In this document: positions 34,277 to 43,115 of the stretch, piece by piece
Layout of the letters: every line of letters begins with the position of its first letter
How positions within the stretch are numbered: position 1 is the stretch's first letter
Source: Myxacorys almedinensis A
Lineage (GTDB): Bacteria; Cyanobacteriota; Cyanobacteriia; Leptolyngbyales; Leptolyngbyaceae
NCBI RefSeq assembly: GCF_010091945.1
Contig: NZ_WVIE01000024.1
Location: 1-64,000 of the forward strand
DNA length: 64,000 nt
Reading direction: 5' to 3'
Notes under the pieces: generated by a model
The model's input: only the letters and a program-made list of their open reading frames with translations
Database searches by the model: none
Told to the model about the DNA's origin: nothing
Position numbers and translations under genes: made by a program

Positions 34277-35797
34277 ATGAGCGTTCTTAATCTAATTTCT
34301 CTGCTTGGCATTTTTGGGCTGTGCGCGATCGCATGGCTGTTCTCAGAAAATCGCAGCTTAAAAGTTTTTCCCTGGCGCATTGTGCTATCTGGGCTGTTGC
34401 TTCAGCTATTGCTGGGGGCATTGGTGTTTTGGTTTCCGGTAACACAGTGGGCACTACAAGTTTTTAGCAGTTTGTTGGATGGCGTCTTTTTGGCAGCAGA
34501 TACGGGCGCAAGTTTCGTCTTTGGCAAAAATTTAGTGCCGCTTCCAACCAAGCCGGCGGATATTAATATGGGCTACGTGTTTGCGTTTCGAGCGTTGCCA
34601 ACCGTAATTTTCTTTTCAGGGCTGATGGCACTGCTGCAAAATTTGGGCGTGATTCAAGCCGTCACGGGCGTTTTTGCCAAGGCATTCTATAAAACCATGG
34701 GTCTGAGCGGGGCAGAAGCGCTGAGCGGAGCGGCGAATATTTTTGTCGGCATCGAAGCGGCGATCGTGGTCAAACCCTATCTTGCGAAAATGACCCGCAG
34801 CGAACTCTGCGCCATTCTCGCCTGCTGCTTTGGCACGGCAGCCTCTTCAACATTGGCAATTTATGTGAGCTTTTTGCGCCCAGTATTTCCGAATATTTTG
34901 GGACATTTGGTGTCAGCATCAATTATTGCGATTCCTGCCTGTTTTGTGCTCTCCAAAATTCTTGTCCCCGAAACGGAGATACCGTTGACGATGGGCGGCA
35001 TTCCTGAGGAAGACACCACCGAGCGGCGTCCAGAAAAAGTAGCAGGCGAGCCGATCGAGCGGATGAACCCGTTGGATGCAGCGATCGTGGGGGCGTTAGA
35101 TGGGGTCAAGATGGCAGTTGCGATCGCGGCAGTTTTGATTTTGATTCTGGGTCTCGTTTCCCTAATGAACCAAATCTTTGCCGGTCTAGCCGGAATTCCA
35201 GGGGCGGTGGGCGATATCTTCAACGTTGTGACGCTTGCCAACATCACCGGAGTCTTGTTTTTGCCGTTGACGTTTTTGACCGGCGTTTCTCTAGAGTGGA
35301 ACGAGCTTTGGGAATCGTCGGTGATCATCGGTCGCCGCCTGCTCGAAACTGCCATTCCGCCCTATCAAGCGTTGGGAGCCGCCGCCGCTCGCCCTGACAA
35401 TCCTCTGAGCGATCGCGCCGTTTTGATCATCAGCTACGCGCTGTCGGGGTTTGCCCATTTGGCATCGGTGGGAATTTTTGTCGGCGGCACGATCGCCCTG
35501 ATTCCGTCGCGGCGCAAAGATATCTCGGCGCTAGGGTGGAAGGCCTTGTTTGTGGGGACGCTCGCCACGATGATGATTGCCTGCGTTGCCGGAGTTTATG
35601 ACACGGGCGCTCCAAGCATTTTGGGCAAGAAGGCACCGCCCCAAGTCGTAACCTCACCGTCTCCCATTCCGGCGGTTCCAGCGGCGGCATCACCCACCGT
35701 TTCGCCCTCTCCAACGCCATCGCCCAGCGCCTCAAACCCGCCTAGAGCCAACCCGTCAAAGGCTCCTGCCCCCTCTGCCGAACCTGCAAAACCCTAG
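34277..35797 (+). CDS. CNT-family nucleoside transporter
   Basis: 506 residues with about ten membrane helices. The concentrative nucleoside transporter signature regions are present: FRALPTVIFFSGLMALLQNLG, GLSGAEALSGAANIFVGIEAA and the HLVSASIIAIPACFVLSKIL helix, then ALSGFAHLASVGIFVGG. It imports nucleosides with H+ or Na+. The C-terminus is an unusual Pro/Ser/Ala-rich tail of about 60 residues. Its stop overlaps the stop of the converging thioredoxin-fold gene by four bases. Confidence 0.9.
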   Translation: MSVLNLISLLGIFGLCAIAWLFSENRSLKVFPWRIVLSGLLLQLLLGALVFWFPVTQWALQVFSSLLDGVFLAADTGASFVFGKNLVPLPTKPADINMGYVFAFRALPTVIFFSGLMALLQNLGVIQAVTGVFAKAFYKTMGLSGAEALSGAANIFVGIEAAIVVKPYLAKMTRSELCAILACCFGTAASSTLAIYVSFLRPVFPNILGHLVSASIIAIPACFVLSKILVPETEIPLTMGGIPEEDTTERRPEKVAGEPIERMNPLDAAIVGALDGVKMAVAIAAVLILILGLVSLMNQIFAGLAGIPGAVGDIFNVVTLANITGVLFLPLTFLTGVSLEWNELWESSVIIGRRLLETAIPPYQALGAAAARPDNPLSDRAVLIISYALSGFAHLASVGIFVGGTIALIPSRRKDISALGWKALFVGTLATMMIACVAGVYDTGAPSILGKKAPPQVVTSPSPIPAVPAAASPTVSPSPTPSPSASNPPRANPSKAPAPSAEPAKP

Positions 35798-36336
35798 TCG
35801 CGCCATTTCACCGAACAGCCAATCGGCTCGGTGGAGGCGAACAATGGCGGTTGATCGTTGAGCACCTGTGCGATCGCATTTCTTAAATACGGATGTTTCA
35901 CCGCCTGCGGATTTTGGGCGTTGTCATCGATCGCACCTCGATAGCGCAGCACCCCGGTTTGGTCGAGGAGAAAGGCATGGGGCGTCTTGGTTGCCCCAAA
36001 GGTTTGCGCCACATCTTGAGTCACATCTCGCAGATAAAGAAAATTTAGCTCGTGCGCGGCAGCAAAGGGTTTCATGTGCTCGAAACTGTCTTGGGGAAAC
36101 TGTTTCTCGTCGTTGGGGTTCAAGCCAATCATCAGAAAGCCTTGCCATTGAAAGTCTGCCTGAAGTTGTTTGAGGCGATCGAGATATAGCTTGACGTAAG
36201 GGCAGTGATTGCAGATAAACACGACTCCGATCGCACGGTGGTGCTTGAGATAGTTGGCGAGGTGGTGCACCGACCCATCAATTCCGGGAAGCTCAAAGTC
36301 TGGGGCGTAGCTGCCAATTGATGTGCTAGTTTCCAT
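35794..36336 (-). CDS. Thioredoxin-fold (AhpC/TSA-Redoxin) protein
   Basis: 180 residues, Redoxin-type. Start SIGSYAPDFELPGIDGSVHHL, active site FICNHCPYVKLYLDRL with C-x-x-C, then FGATKTPHAFLLDQTG containing the cis-Pro loop. The CNHCPYV motif marks the thioredoxin-family/TlpA-like redoxins that are common in cyanobacteria. No signal peptide, so cytosolic. Role in redox regulation is inferred. Confidence 0.88.
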   Translation of the reverse strand: METSTSIGSYAPDFELPGIDGSVHHLANYLKHHRAIGVVFICNHCPYVKLYLDRLKQLQADFQWQGFLMIGLNPNDEKQFPQDSFEHMKPFAAAHELNFLYLRDVTQDVAQTFGATKTPHAFLLDQTGVLRYRGAIDDNAQNPQAVKHPYLRNAIAQVLNDQPPLFASTEPIGCSVKWRD

Positions 36337-36637
36337 AGGGTGATCTCAGACGAAGAGGACAAAAATGAGGGATGAAAGCGGCAGGAATCTATAGTTTTTA
36401 GAGGCGGCTCAGACGTTAGGTGAATAAACCGTGAGTTCGATGTAGATTATCTGCTTCGTGGGTTGCGGCTTTAGCTTCCTGGATCTGCGATCGCAGGGCA
36501 GAAACGTCGTCGAACTTACGTTAATAGTCGAACTTACGTTAATAAAAGTTTACAATTGAGTAAGCTTGCCTGATTAGGGCGATCGCACCAACCTACCCTT
36601 TGGTATACCCCGTTCCTCCTCATTCCTGATCTCTTCT
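36337..36637. other. Intergenic region with 18-bp promoter-proximal duplication
   Basis: Divergent spacer. GTCGAACTTACGTTAATA occurs twice head to tail (36509-36526, 36527-36544), followed by TTTACA and, 17-18 bases on, GATTAG. The repeats could be operators for the downstream hydrolase, but this is only positional. Confidence 0.6.
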
Positions 36638-37543
36638 ATGCTGCCATCTCCCGCCCCCTCCGTTTTAACCGACTACACCATTTGGCTGTGGAAAGGGTTT
36701 CAAGTTGCCTATCAAACTCAGGGCACCACCGGACCGGCGGTGATCTTGGTGCATGGATTTGGAGCCTCATTCTATCATTGGCGTAAAAATATTCCTGAGC
36801 TTGCAAAAACCTGTCGGGTTTATGCGATCGATCTGATCGGGTTTGGCAAATCGGCTAAACCCATTCCCAGTCAGCAGCTTGGCTACACGTTCGAGACCTG
36901 GGGGGCGCAACTTGCCGATTTTTGCCGCGAGGTCGTAGGCGAGCCTGCCTTTTTGGTAGGAAATTCGATCGGCTCGATCGCCATCTTGCAAGCCGCGATC
37001 GCGGCACCCGACCAGGTGAGGGGTGTGGCATTGGTGGGCTGTTCGCTGCGGTTGCTGCATGAGCGACACCAGGCGACACAACCGTGGTTGAAGCGCGTTG
37101 GCGCACCCATTTTGCAGAAAGTGCTGAAAAATCCATGGTTTGGGCAGCAGTTTTTCAAGCAGCTTGCCACGCCAAAAACCGTCCGAAACGTGTTGCTCAA
37201 GGCGTACGGGCGATCAGACGCAGTGACCGATGAGTTGGTCGATCTGCTGTTGAGCGCGGCAAAAGATGAAGGCGCAACGGGGGTTTTCGTCGCCTTTACA
37301 GGATATTCTCAAGGGCCCCTGCCCGAAGATCTGCTGCCAAACTTAAGCTGCCCCGCGATCGTACTGTGGGGAGAGCAAGATCCCTGGGAACCAATCGCTC
37401 TCGGTCGTGCCTTTGCCGAGTATCCGCAAGTTGAACAATTTATTTCGCTGGCAGGAGTGGGGCACTGCCCGCAAGATGAGGCACCAGAACTGGTCAATCC
37501 GATTTTGCGAGATTGGATTCTAGCGCAAGCTTCCACGGGTTGA
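36638..37543 (+). CDS. Alpha/beta hydrolase, cyanobacterial chloroplast-type
   Basis: 301 residues. LVHGFGASFYHWRKNIPELA oxyanion region, AIDLIGFGKSAKP, nucleophile VGNSIGSIAIL, acid WGEQDPWEP and His in AGVGHCPQDEAPE. This pattern is shared with plant pheophytinase-like and related cyanobacterial hydrolases. The substrate is unknown. Its last codons are part of a 21-nt tandem repeat. Confidence 0.88.
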   Translation: MLPSPAPSVLTDYTIWLWKGFQVAYQTQGTTGPAVILVHGFGASFYHWRKNIPELAKTCRVYAIDLIGFGKSAKPIPSQQLGYTFETWGAQLADFCREVVGEPAFLVGNSIGSIAILQAAIAAPDQVRGVALVGCSLRLLHERHQATQPWLKRVGAPILQKVLKNPWFGQQFFKQLATPKTVRNVLLKAYGRSDAVTDELVDLLLSAAKDEGATGVFVAFTGYSQGPLPEDLLPNLSCPAIVLWGEQDPWEPIALGRAFAEYPQVEQFISLAGVGHCPQDEAPELVNPILRDWILAQASTG

Positions 37544-37575
37544 GAGCAAGCTCCCATGGGTTGAGAGCAAGCTCA
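37525..37575. repeat. 21-nt direct repeats spanning two gene ends
   Basis: GCAAGCTTCCACGGGTTGAGA (21 nt) at 37525 is repeated with two to three changes at 37546 and partly at 37567. The array contains the stop codon of the hydrolase and ends on the stop codon of truB. Confidence 0.85.
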
Positions 37576-38448
37576 TAGAGGTTCAAACACCATTTGAGGC
37601 ACAAGGACGCCTTCGGTGAACCGGGTGATGCCTAAAAAACGTTCTTGCTCGTCCCACACTTGCATCGGTTGGGTTTCAGGCGGCTCGGAGAGAATCTTTT
37701 GACCCTGACACCAGCGCCGCGCCAGATCGTCGGGCAGGCTAATCTTGGGCAGGTGAGTCAAGGCGTGATCGGGGGCAATGGGCGCAAATGTTCCGGCGGC
37801 TAAGTGCTGCGCTAATGCCTCGAACGTTAAACTGTCTGAGAGCATAAAGCCGCTGCTTTCTGTCCGGGTTAGCGCGGCAAGCGTGGCTCCCGTCTTGAGG
37901 ATTGCGCCTAAATCCCGCGCGATCGCACGAATATAAGTGCCTGCCCCACACGCGATCGCCAGTTCTAATTCGGGAAAATCTCCCGGTCGCCAAGCCAAAA
38001 TATCGAGGGTGTAAACCTCTATCGCTCGTGCTGGAATTGCGATTGTTTGCCCCGATCGCGCCAAATCATACAACCGTTTTCCTTCAACTTGAATCGCGCT
38101 GTAAGTTGGCGGAATCTGCTGAATTTTGCCCAAAAAAAGCGGCAATTTCTCCCGAATGGCATCTAACGTCAACTGCGGCACGGCTTGGCAGGTCAGCGTT
38201 TCGCCTTCCAAATCATCTGTCGAGGTTGTCACCCCAAATCGCAGGGTTGCCCGGTATGCTTTGTCACTGCGGAGATATTGCAGTAGCCGGGTGGCGCGTC
38301 CGATCGCGATTGGTAACACCCCGATCGCAGCAGGATCGAGGGTGCCGGCATGCCCGATCCGCTTGAGATTGAGCAGCTTACGCGCCTTGGCAACGCAGTC
38401 GTGGGAGGTGAAGCCAGGGGGTTTGTTGAGATTGAGGAAACCGTTCAC
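37573..38448 (-). CDS. truB: tRNA pseudouridine(55) synthase
   Basis: 291 residues. Catalytic Asp in AGTLDPAAIGVLPIAIGRATR, with GFLNLNKPPGFTSHDCV N-terminus and the YSAIQVEGKRLYDLAR and CGAGTYIRAIARDLG motifs. It makes the T-loop pseudouridine of tRNAs. C-terminus shows a PUA-like short domain. Confidence 0.96.
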   Translation of the reverse strand: MNGFLNLNKPPGFTSHDCVAKARKLLNLKRIGHAGTLDPAAIGVLPIAIGRATRLLQYLRSDKAYRATLRFGVTTSTDDLEGETLTCQAVPQLTLDAIREKLPLFLGKIQQIPPTYSAIQVEGKRLYDLARSGQTIAIPARAIEVYTLDILAWRPGDFPELELAIACGAGTYIRAIARDLGAILKTGATLAALTRTESSGFMLSDSLTFEALAQHLAAGTFAPIAPDHALTHLPKISLPDDLARRWCQGQKILSEPPETQPMQVWDEQERFLGITRFTEGVLVPQMVFEPL

Positions 38449-38575
38449 GGGCGGAATACTGTTTGAGGGATTAATTTTGCGCCTTTTGATTTAGAACCAT
38501 GAAAGCGAGTTGGAGGTGAAATTACCATTAACTATCAAGGACTATCAAGTATCAAGGGCTATCAAGCCAGTTTTT

Positions 38576-38709
38576 ATACCAAATTGATTTGTCTACTGCG
38601 ACAGATCCTCGTCCCTCCTGACCCAGGGGGGACTTTCCGGCTCCTCTCCTGACTCAGGAGGGGTTGGGGGATGTCGCAGGTCTGTAGCATTTATAAATTA
38701 ATTTGGTAT
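38576..38709. mobile_element. MITE-like hairpin element
   Basis: 134-bp non-coding element with terminal inverted repeats ATACCAAATTGATTT (38576-38590) and AAATTAATTTGGTAT (38695-38709), 14 of 15 positions pairing. Inside lie a second inverted pair (CTACTGCGACA/TGTCGCAG...GTAG) and two small hairpins (CCTGACCCAGG, CTCCTGACTCAGGAG). It encodes nothing. The right end sits on the last codon of the neighbouring hydrolase gene. Confidence 0.7.
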
Positions 38710-40421
38710 TACCTCAACTGTTGCTCTTCCAACATCTGCACCAAACTCAACTTTAATGGGGGCTGCGACAAAAAATTGGCGTAGGTAGACGACAGATAGG
38801 GGCGATAGTTTGCCTGACCTGCAACGTAAGTTGAGAAGAATGCCAAACTCAACGCATTGATATACCGCCGCGCGATCGCGGGCGACGGCCCAATCACCTC
38901 AGGCGGAACCGGAATCCCTTCATCTTGAGAGTCGCCCAGGGTAGAAAAGTGAGTTCCGCGATCGATCAGCGCAAAATATCGATCGGGCGCTTGTAACCAC
39001 GTAAACGGCTGAATCTGTTCGGGCAGGGCAGGCGCGATCGTATCGGCGTTCCCCCCCACTACAAACGTTGGCACTTGAATTTGGCTCAGCCCGGTTTGCC
39101 CAAACACCCCACTGTTGATCGGGTTAATCGCAAACACTGCCCGAACTCGTGGATCGCTCAGCGTGTAGTCTTCTCTCGGCAGGGCTAAGACCCGGCACTG
39201 CAATGCCAGCGAAATATTTAGCGTGTTGGCAAGCGCTGTTGGGGTGCAGTCTTGCCGCAGCTTGGCAAAATTGAGCGGCGCACCCGCGAGGGCAAACACT
39301 GTGTACCCCCCAAACGATTGCCCCAACACACCCACGCCCTGGAGATTCAGCCGACCATAGCGAGCATCAGACCTGGCTCGGCGGGTCAGTTCATCGAGCA
39401 AAAACTTGATGTCTGACGGGCGATCGATAAACTCTCTCGGACTTGCCACCTCACTGGCGGTGCCAGCAATTAAGGCTTGGAGTTGTTTAGCATTACTGCC
39501 TGGATGTTCTGGAATAGCCACCGCAAACCCATGAGATGCTAGATGTTCTGCCAGGTAGGCAAAGGTCATGCGATCGCTGCCTAACCCATGGGAAATCACC
39601 ACCACCGGAACTGAAGAAGGCAAGGCTTGGCGGCGACTTTGCGGTAAATAAACATCCACCGGAAGCACGCGATCACCCCCCAGCGCAGAGACAATGTTTC
39701 GCCGCCGATCGACCAACCGCAGGGTTTCTTTCTGCACCCCAAAGGTGCCACGGGCGGCTAAGTCGGCTAGGGTTGGGTTGGGAAACGGGGTGTCGTTTTG
39801 GTCGGCAAGGCGTGAGATCGCAGCCGTTGCCTGATTGGTGCGATCAATCAAATTACCCAAGTCGCCTGCAATTTCTAAGGACTTCTGCAAATCTATGCGA
39901 ATTCCACGAGTCGGAAACCTGCGAAACACATTGAGCGGTGTAATTCCTTCTGGATCGGCAGATGCCAAAATCAACGCTGCCCGAATCGCGTAAAACCCAG
40001 TATCCCGCGACTCAGGCTGAATCACCTCTCCGAGGCGGCGCAGCAAAATTTCTCCTTGCGGCGTATAAAGAAACTGAGACACTGCGATCGGCGACAACGA
40101 GGCACGGGTGGTCAGCGCTTTTCGCAAGGTGGCGAGTTGTTGATCACTCGCATACTGTGAATATACGTAGAGATCTTGATCGAGATTGCCAGTGCGGGCG
40201 TAGTCTTCGAGTGCAGATACGGAAACCGATCGCTCCAACACCCCATAGGATAGGTACAGCCTTTCTGCCCCTTTTGCAGGCAGACTGCTTAGCGCGATCG
40301 AAAGCAGACTTCCCGCCAAAAAGGGCACTGCTTGAAGAAGTCGCAAACGGTTCACCGGTATACGACGCGCCAATCGCCCCTGCTGGAGCCGAGGAGTAAA
40401 ATCTGTAAAGCAATCATGCAT
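38709..40421 (-). CDS. DUF1400 alpha/beta hydrolase (secreted esterase-like)
   Basis: About 570 residues from the ATG at 40421 (MHDCFTDFTPRL), the last of several possible starts. Signal peptide near LLQAVPFLAGSLLSIALSSLPAKGA. DUF1400 domain about 60-190 (ERLYLSYGVLERSVSVSALEDYA). C-terminal alpha/beta hydrolase: oxyanion VISHGLGSDRM, nucleophile LGQSFGGYTVF, acid VVGGNADTIAP and His in DRGTHFSTLG. Substrate unknown, likely periplasmic. The stop codon lies at the MITE-like element edge. Confidence 0.85.
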   Translation of the reverse strand: MHDCFTDFTPRLQQGRLARRIPVNRLRLLQAVPFLAGSLLSIALSSLPAKGAERLYLSYGVLERSVSVSALEDYARTGNLDQDLYVYSQYASDQQLATLRKALTTRASLSPIAVSQFLYTPQGEILLRRLGEVIQPESRDTGFYAIRAALILASADPEGITPLNVFRRFPTRGIRIDLQKSLEIAGDLGNLIDRTNQATAAISRLADQNDTPFPNPTLADLAARGTFGVQKETLRLVDRRRNIVSALGGDRVLPVDVYLPQSRRQALPSSVPVVVISHGLGSDRMTFAYLAEHLASHGFAVAIPEHPGSNAKQLQALIAGTASEVASPREFIDRPSDIKFLLDELTRRARSDARYGRLNLQGVGVLGQSFGGYTVFALAGAPLNFAKLRQDCTPTALANTLNISLALQCRVLALPREDYTLSDPRVRAVFAINPINSGVFGQTGLSQIQVPTFVVGGNADTIAPALPEQIQPFTWLQAPDRYFALIDRGTHFSTLGDSQDEGIPVPPEVIGPSPAIARRYINALSLAFFSTYVAGQANYRPYLSSTYANFLSQPPLKLSLVQMLEEQQLR

Positions 40422-41035
40422 AGCAACTATCTCAGATACAATGGGCGACCCTCTAATAGGCGCAGGACAACAGTTCCACCAATCAGTATGCCCGTACAAC
40501 TGATAGCAGGTCTATTAAGCTATCGAGGATTCACGGGGGCATCAGGAGGCGCGATCGCATCGCTGACTGCTTGTTTTGGTAAAATGCCTCGTTGCCGCCG
40601 ACCTTTTTGCAAACCAGGGTAACGAACACGACAGGTGAACCCAAAACACCGTCAGCATAAGTGTGAAGATAAGTCACGGTTGCCCCTGAATGAATTCAGT
40701 AGAGCATGAGTCTATTTCAGCACTCTTAAGTTATTAAAACCCTTTTGTTATTTTGCGACGGTGCCCGCTTCCTCAATAAAAATTGTCCCCCTTTGCCAGT
40801 ATCGCTAATCTTTGCTCCATCTTTGCTACCTCGTTTAAACAAAGGCTTTAGATAACTGTTTCTAAAATTGCGTTATTAAGTGGTAAATTAACACCGATTT
40901 AATTTTTAGTGATACGATTTAGCTTCTAAATTTTTCGGAAACATTAAGGACCTACCTCCCTTGTCTACTCCAGGTATTTCTAACAACGCGTTGCTCCCAT
41001 CCACAACGGTAGAGCACTATGAATTAGAAGAATTC
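40422..41035. other. Intergenic region before DUF2949 gene
   Basis: Divergent spacer of 614 bases, AT-rich after 40730. No supported gene or hairpin terminator. An upstream in-frame TTG (40961) could extend the DUF2949 gene. Confidence 0.5.
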
Positions 41036-41236
41036 ATGAACAATCTCGATAGCAACCACCAAAAACTTGTGCGGTTTTTAGCGGAAGAGTTAGCGATCGC
41101 GCCCTCCTCGATTGCGATGGCAATGCGCTACGCTCACCACGATCGCGGCCCTTTACCGATGATTCTGTGGCGCTACGGGTTTGTGTCTCTAGAACAACTC
41201 AATCAGATTTTTGAATGGACAGCTAATAACGTATAA
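41036..41236 (+). CDS. DUF2949 protein
   Basis: 66 residues from ATG 41036 (MNNLDSNHQKLVRFLAEELAI). The motif SSIAMAMRYAHHDRGPLPMILWRYGFVSLEQLNQIFEW is the DUF2949 signature, a small cyanobacterial helical family of unknown function. A TTG at 40961 would add 25 residues with no expected homology. Confidence 0.85.
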   Translation: MNNLDSNHQKLVRFLAEELAIAPSSIAMAMRYAHHDRGPLPMILWRYGFVSLEQLNQIFEWTANNV

Positions 41237-41378
41237 CGAGATGCGCGTAGCAAAAAGGCGATTGGCTCTGCCAAACTCCAAAGCATCGCAAATCTCTCTG
41301 AACTCATCTTTCTGACTAATTTTTCTGACAGATACAAGCTTCATTTCACCATACTTACGTATCAGCGTGAAGGCGATT

Positions 41379-41936
41379 TTACTGACGACTCATTTTGTTG
41401 AGCAGCCAAAGCGAAGCCGTCGTCGCGATAAATTGAGCCAAGATCACATTAATGCTGGCTTGCACCACCAAAATATCGATCGGCTGAATGAATTTTGATT
41501 GGTCTACATTGACAAATCCTGCAAATCCTTGGTTCACTGCTTTGCCAAACAACAACCCGACGATCGCTTCTGCCCCAACTAGCGCCAGCAAAATGCCGAT
41601 CAAGCTCGCAATTAACCCTGTCCGCAAGGCTTGAACCGCTTCTGCTTTTTTGGGACGAGCCACCGCCGGGGCTTTCAGCCGTCGCCCGATCGCCACATAG
41701 CGAGTCAGCGCCCAAAACATATTAAAGCCCAAGACAAGGATTCCCCCCACGGTTAGTGCCACCCCCACGCCCGTCCCTGGGTTATTGGTTGCTGTGCGAG
41801 TAGAAACAGCCGCAAACGCCAAAATCGCGCTCGACACAACGGTCAACACAAGCTGCACCCAAAAGCTAATCCAGCCGATGAGCCGAAAGCTACTGGCTAT
41901 CTCTCGAATAGTGGTGGAGTCAGATCGATTGGTCAT
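41379..41936 (-). CDS. DUF3611 membrane protein
   Basis: 185 residues with four hydrophobic helices: WISFWVQLVLTVVSSAILAFA, VALTVGGILVLGFNMFWAL, GLIASLIGILLALVGAEAIVG and IDILVVQASINVILAQFIA. The SSFRLIGWISFWVQLVL and WALTRYVAIGRRL segments match DUF3611 of cyanobacteria and plastids. Function unknown. Confidence 0.85.
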   Translation of the reverse strand: MTNRSDSTTIREIASSFRLIGWISFWVQLVLTVVSSAILAFAAVSTRTATNNPGTGVGVALTVGGILVLGFNMFWALTRYVAIGRRLKAPAVARPKKAEAVQALRTGLIASLIGILLALVGAEAIVGLLFGKAVNQGFAGFVNVDQSKFIQPIDILVVQASINVILAQFIATTASLWLLNKMSRQ

Positions 41937-42057
41937 GGTTATCTGGTTCAGAGAACGGTTAAAACATGCTTAATAGACAGTCTTATATTATTTAGTGTGA
42001 CAGCCGAGTATGCTGCCATACATCAGTTGATGTAATAGTTTACGGTAGGATGGAACT

Positions 42058-43026
42058 ATGCCTACTATCACTGTTTTGGGAGTTCCCCACGTCTATGAGC
42101 AGACGGCTCCCACCTCCTCAAATGAAGTCCTAATTTTTGTCCACGGTTGGCTGTTGAGCCGCACCTACTGGCAGCCCTTAATCGATCGATTAGCACCTTA
42201 TTATCAGTGCCTATCTTATGATCTTCGGGGCTTTGGTGAGTCTCAACCCTGCCGATCGATGGCACTATCTTCCCATACTCACCACCCTCAAGCAGAAGAT
42301 GCTGCCCCGACAGACGTGCTCGCTGTGCAACTCGCCCAAAGTGCGCCTCTGAAGGAACCGATCGCCGCGTGGCAAGACTCATCGCCGCTTGCTCAGTACA
42401 GCCTCTCATCTTACGCAAAAGATCTGGGGGTTTTGTTGCAAGAGCTAAATATTTCTCAGGCTTGGCTGGTGGGGCATTCGCTGGGTGGGTATGTGGCGCT
42501 GTGGGCAGCCGATCAGCTACCAGAGCAGGTGAGAGGGGTGATTTGCCTGAATTCGGGCGGCGGCATTTATTTAAAAGAATCATTTGAGCGGTTTCGGGCG
42601 GCAGGGCAGCACATTGTTAAATTACGCCCTCGTTGGCTGTCTCACGTTCCTTGTTTAGAGTTGCTGTTTACGCGGACGAGCACCGGCAGAACGATCGCTC
42701 GAACGTGGGCACGGCAGCGCTTAGTCGATTTTGTGGTTGCTGATCGAGAGGCGGCGCTGGGAACGTTGCTCGACTCGACAACCGAGTACGAAGTGCATCG
42801 ACTGCCTCAGCTTGTGGCTCGTTTAAGGCAGCCTGTCTATTTTATTGCAGGGGCTAAAGATCCGGTGATGGAACCTAAGTACGTTCGTCACTTGGCGAGT
42901 TTTCACCCGCTTTTTAGTGATTCTGGGGCAAACGTGTTTGAAATTCCGGAATGCGGACATTTGTCGATGGTGGAATGCCCAGAAATCGTGGCAGAGAGAA
43001 TAGAATTGCTAGTCGGGAATTCATGA
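42058..43026 (+). CDS. Alpha/beta hydrolase fold protein
   Basis: 322 residues. Oxyanion FVHGWLLSRTYWQPLIDRL, SYDLRGFGES, nucleophile VGHSLGGYVALWA, acid AGAKDPVMEP and catalytic His in PECGHLSMVECPE. An insert of about 35 residues (after GFGESQPC) sits in the cap region. The substrate is unknown. GT39 genes follow on the same strand. Confidence 0.87.
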   Translation: MPTITVLGVPHVYEQTAPTSSNEVLIFVHGWLLSRTYWQPLIDRLAPYYQCLSYDLRGFGESQPCRSMALSSHTHHPQAEDAAPTDVLAVQLAQSAPLKEPIAAWQDSSPLAQYSLSSYAKDLGVLLQELNISQAWLVGHSLGGYVALWAADQLPEQVRGVICLNSGGGIYLKESFERFRAAGQHIVKLRPRWLSHVPCLELLFTRTSTGRTIARTWARQRLVDFVVADREAALGTLLDSTTEYEVHRLPQLVARLRQPVYFIAGAKDPVMEPKYVRHLASFHPLFSDSGANVFEIPECGHLSMVECPEIVAERIELLVGNS

Positions 43027-43115
43027 TCTAGGGGTTGGCTGGCGCATGAGATCAGATAAGATGTTGCCGGGTGGCGTGTTCGACACGCGGTTGTTCCCTT
43101 ACGTATGATTGACTA

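Noticed and set aside
34126-34380. 84-codon minus frame at the start of the CNT gene
   Set aside because: Shadow of the CNT start with only non-coding upstream sequence.
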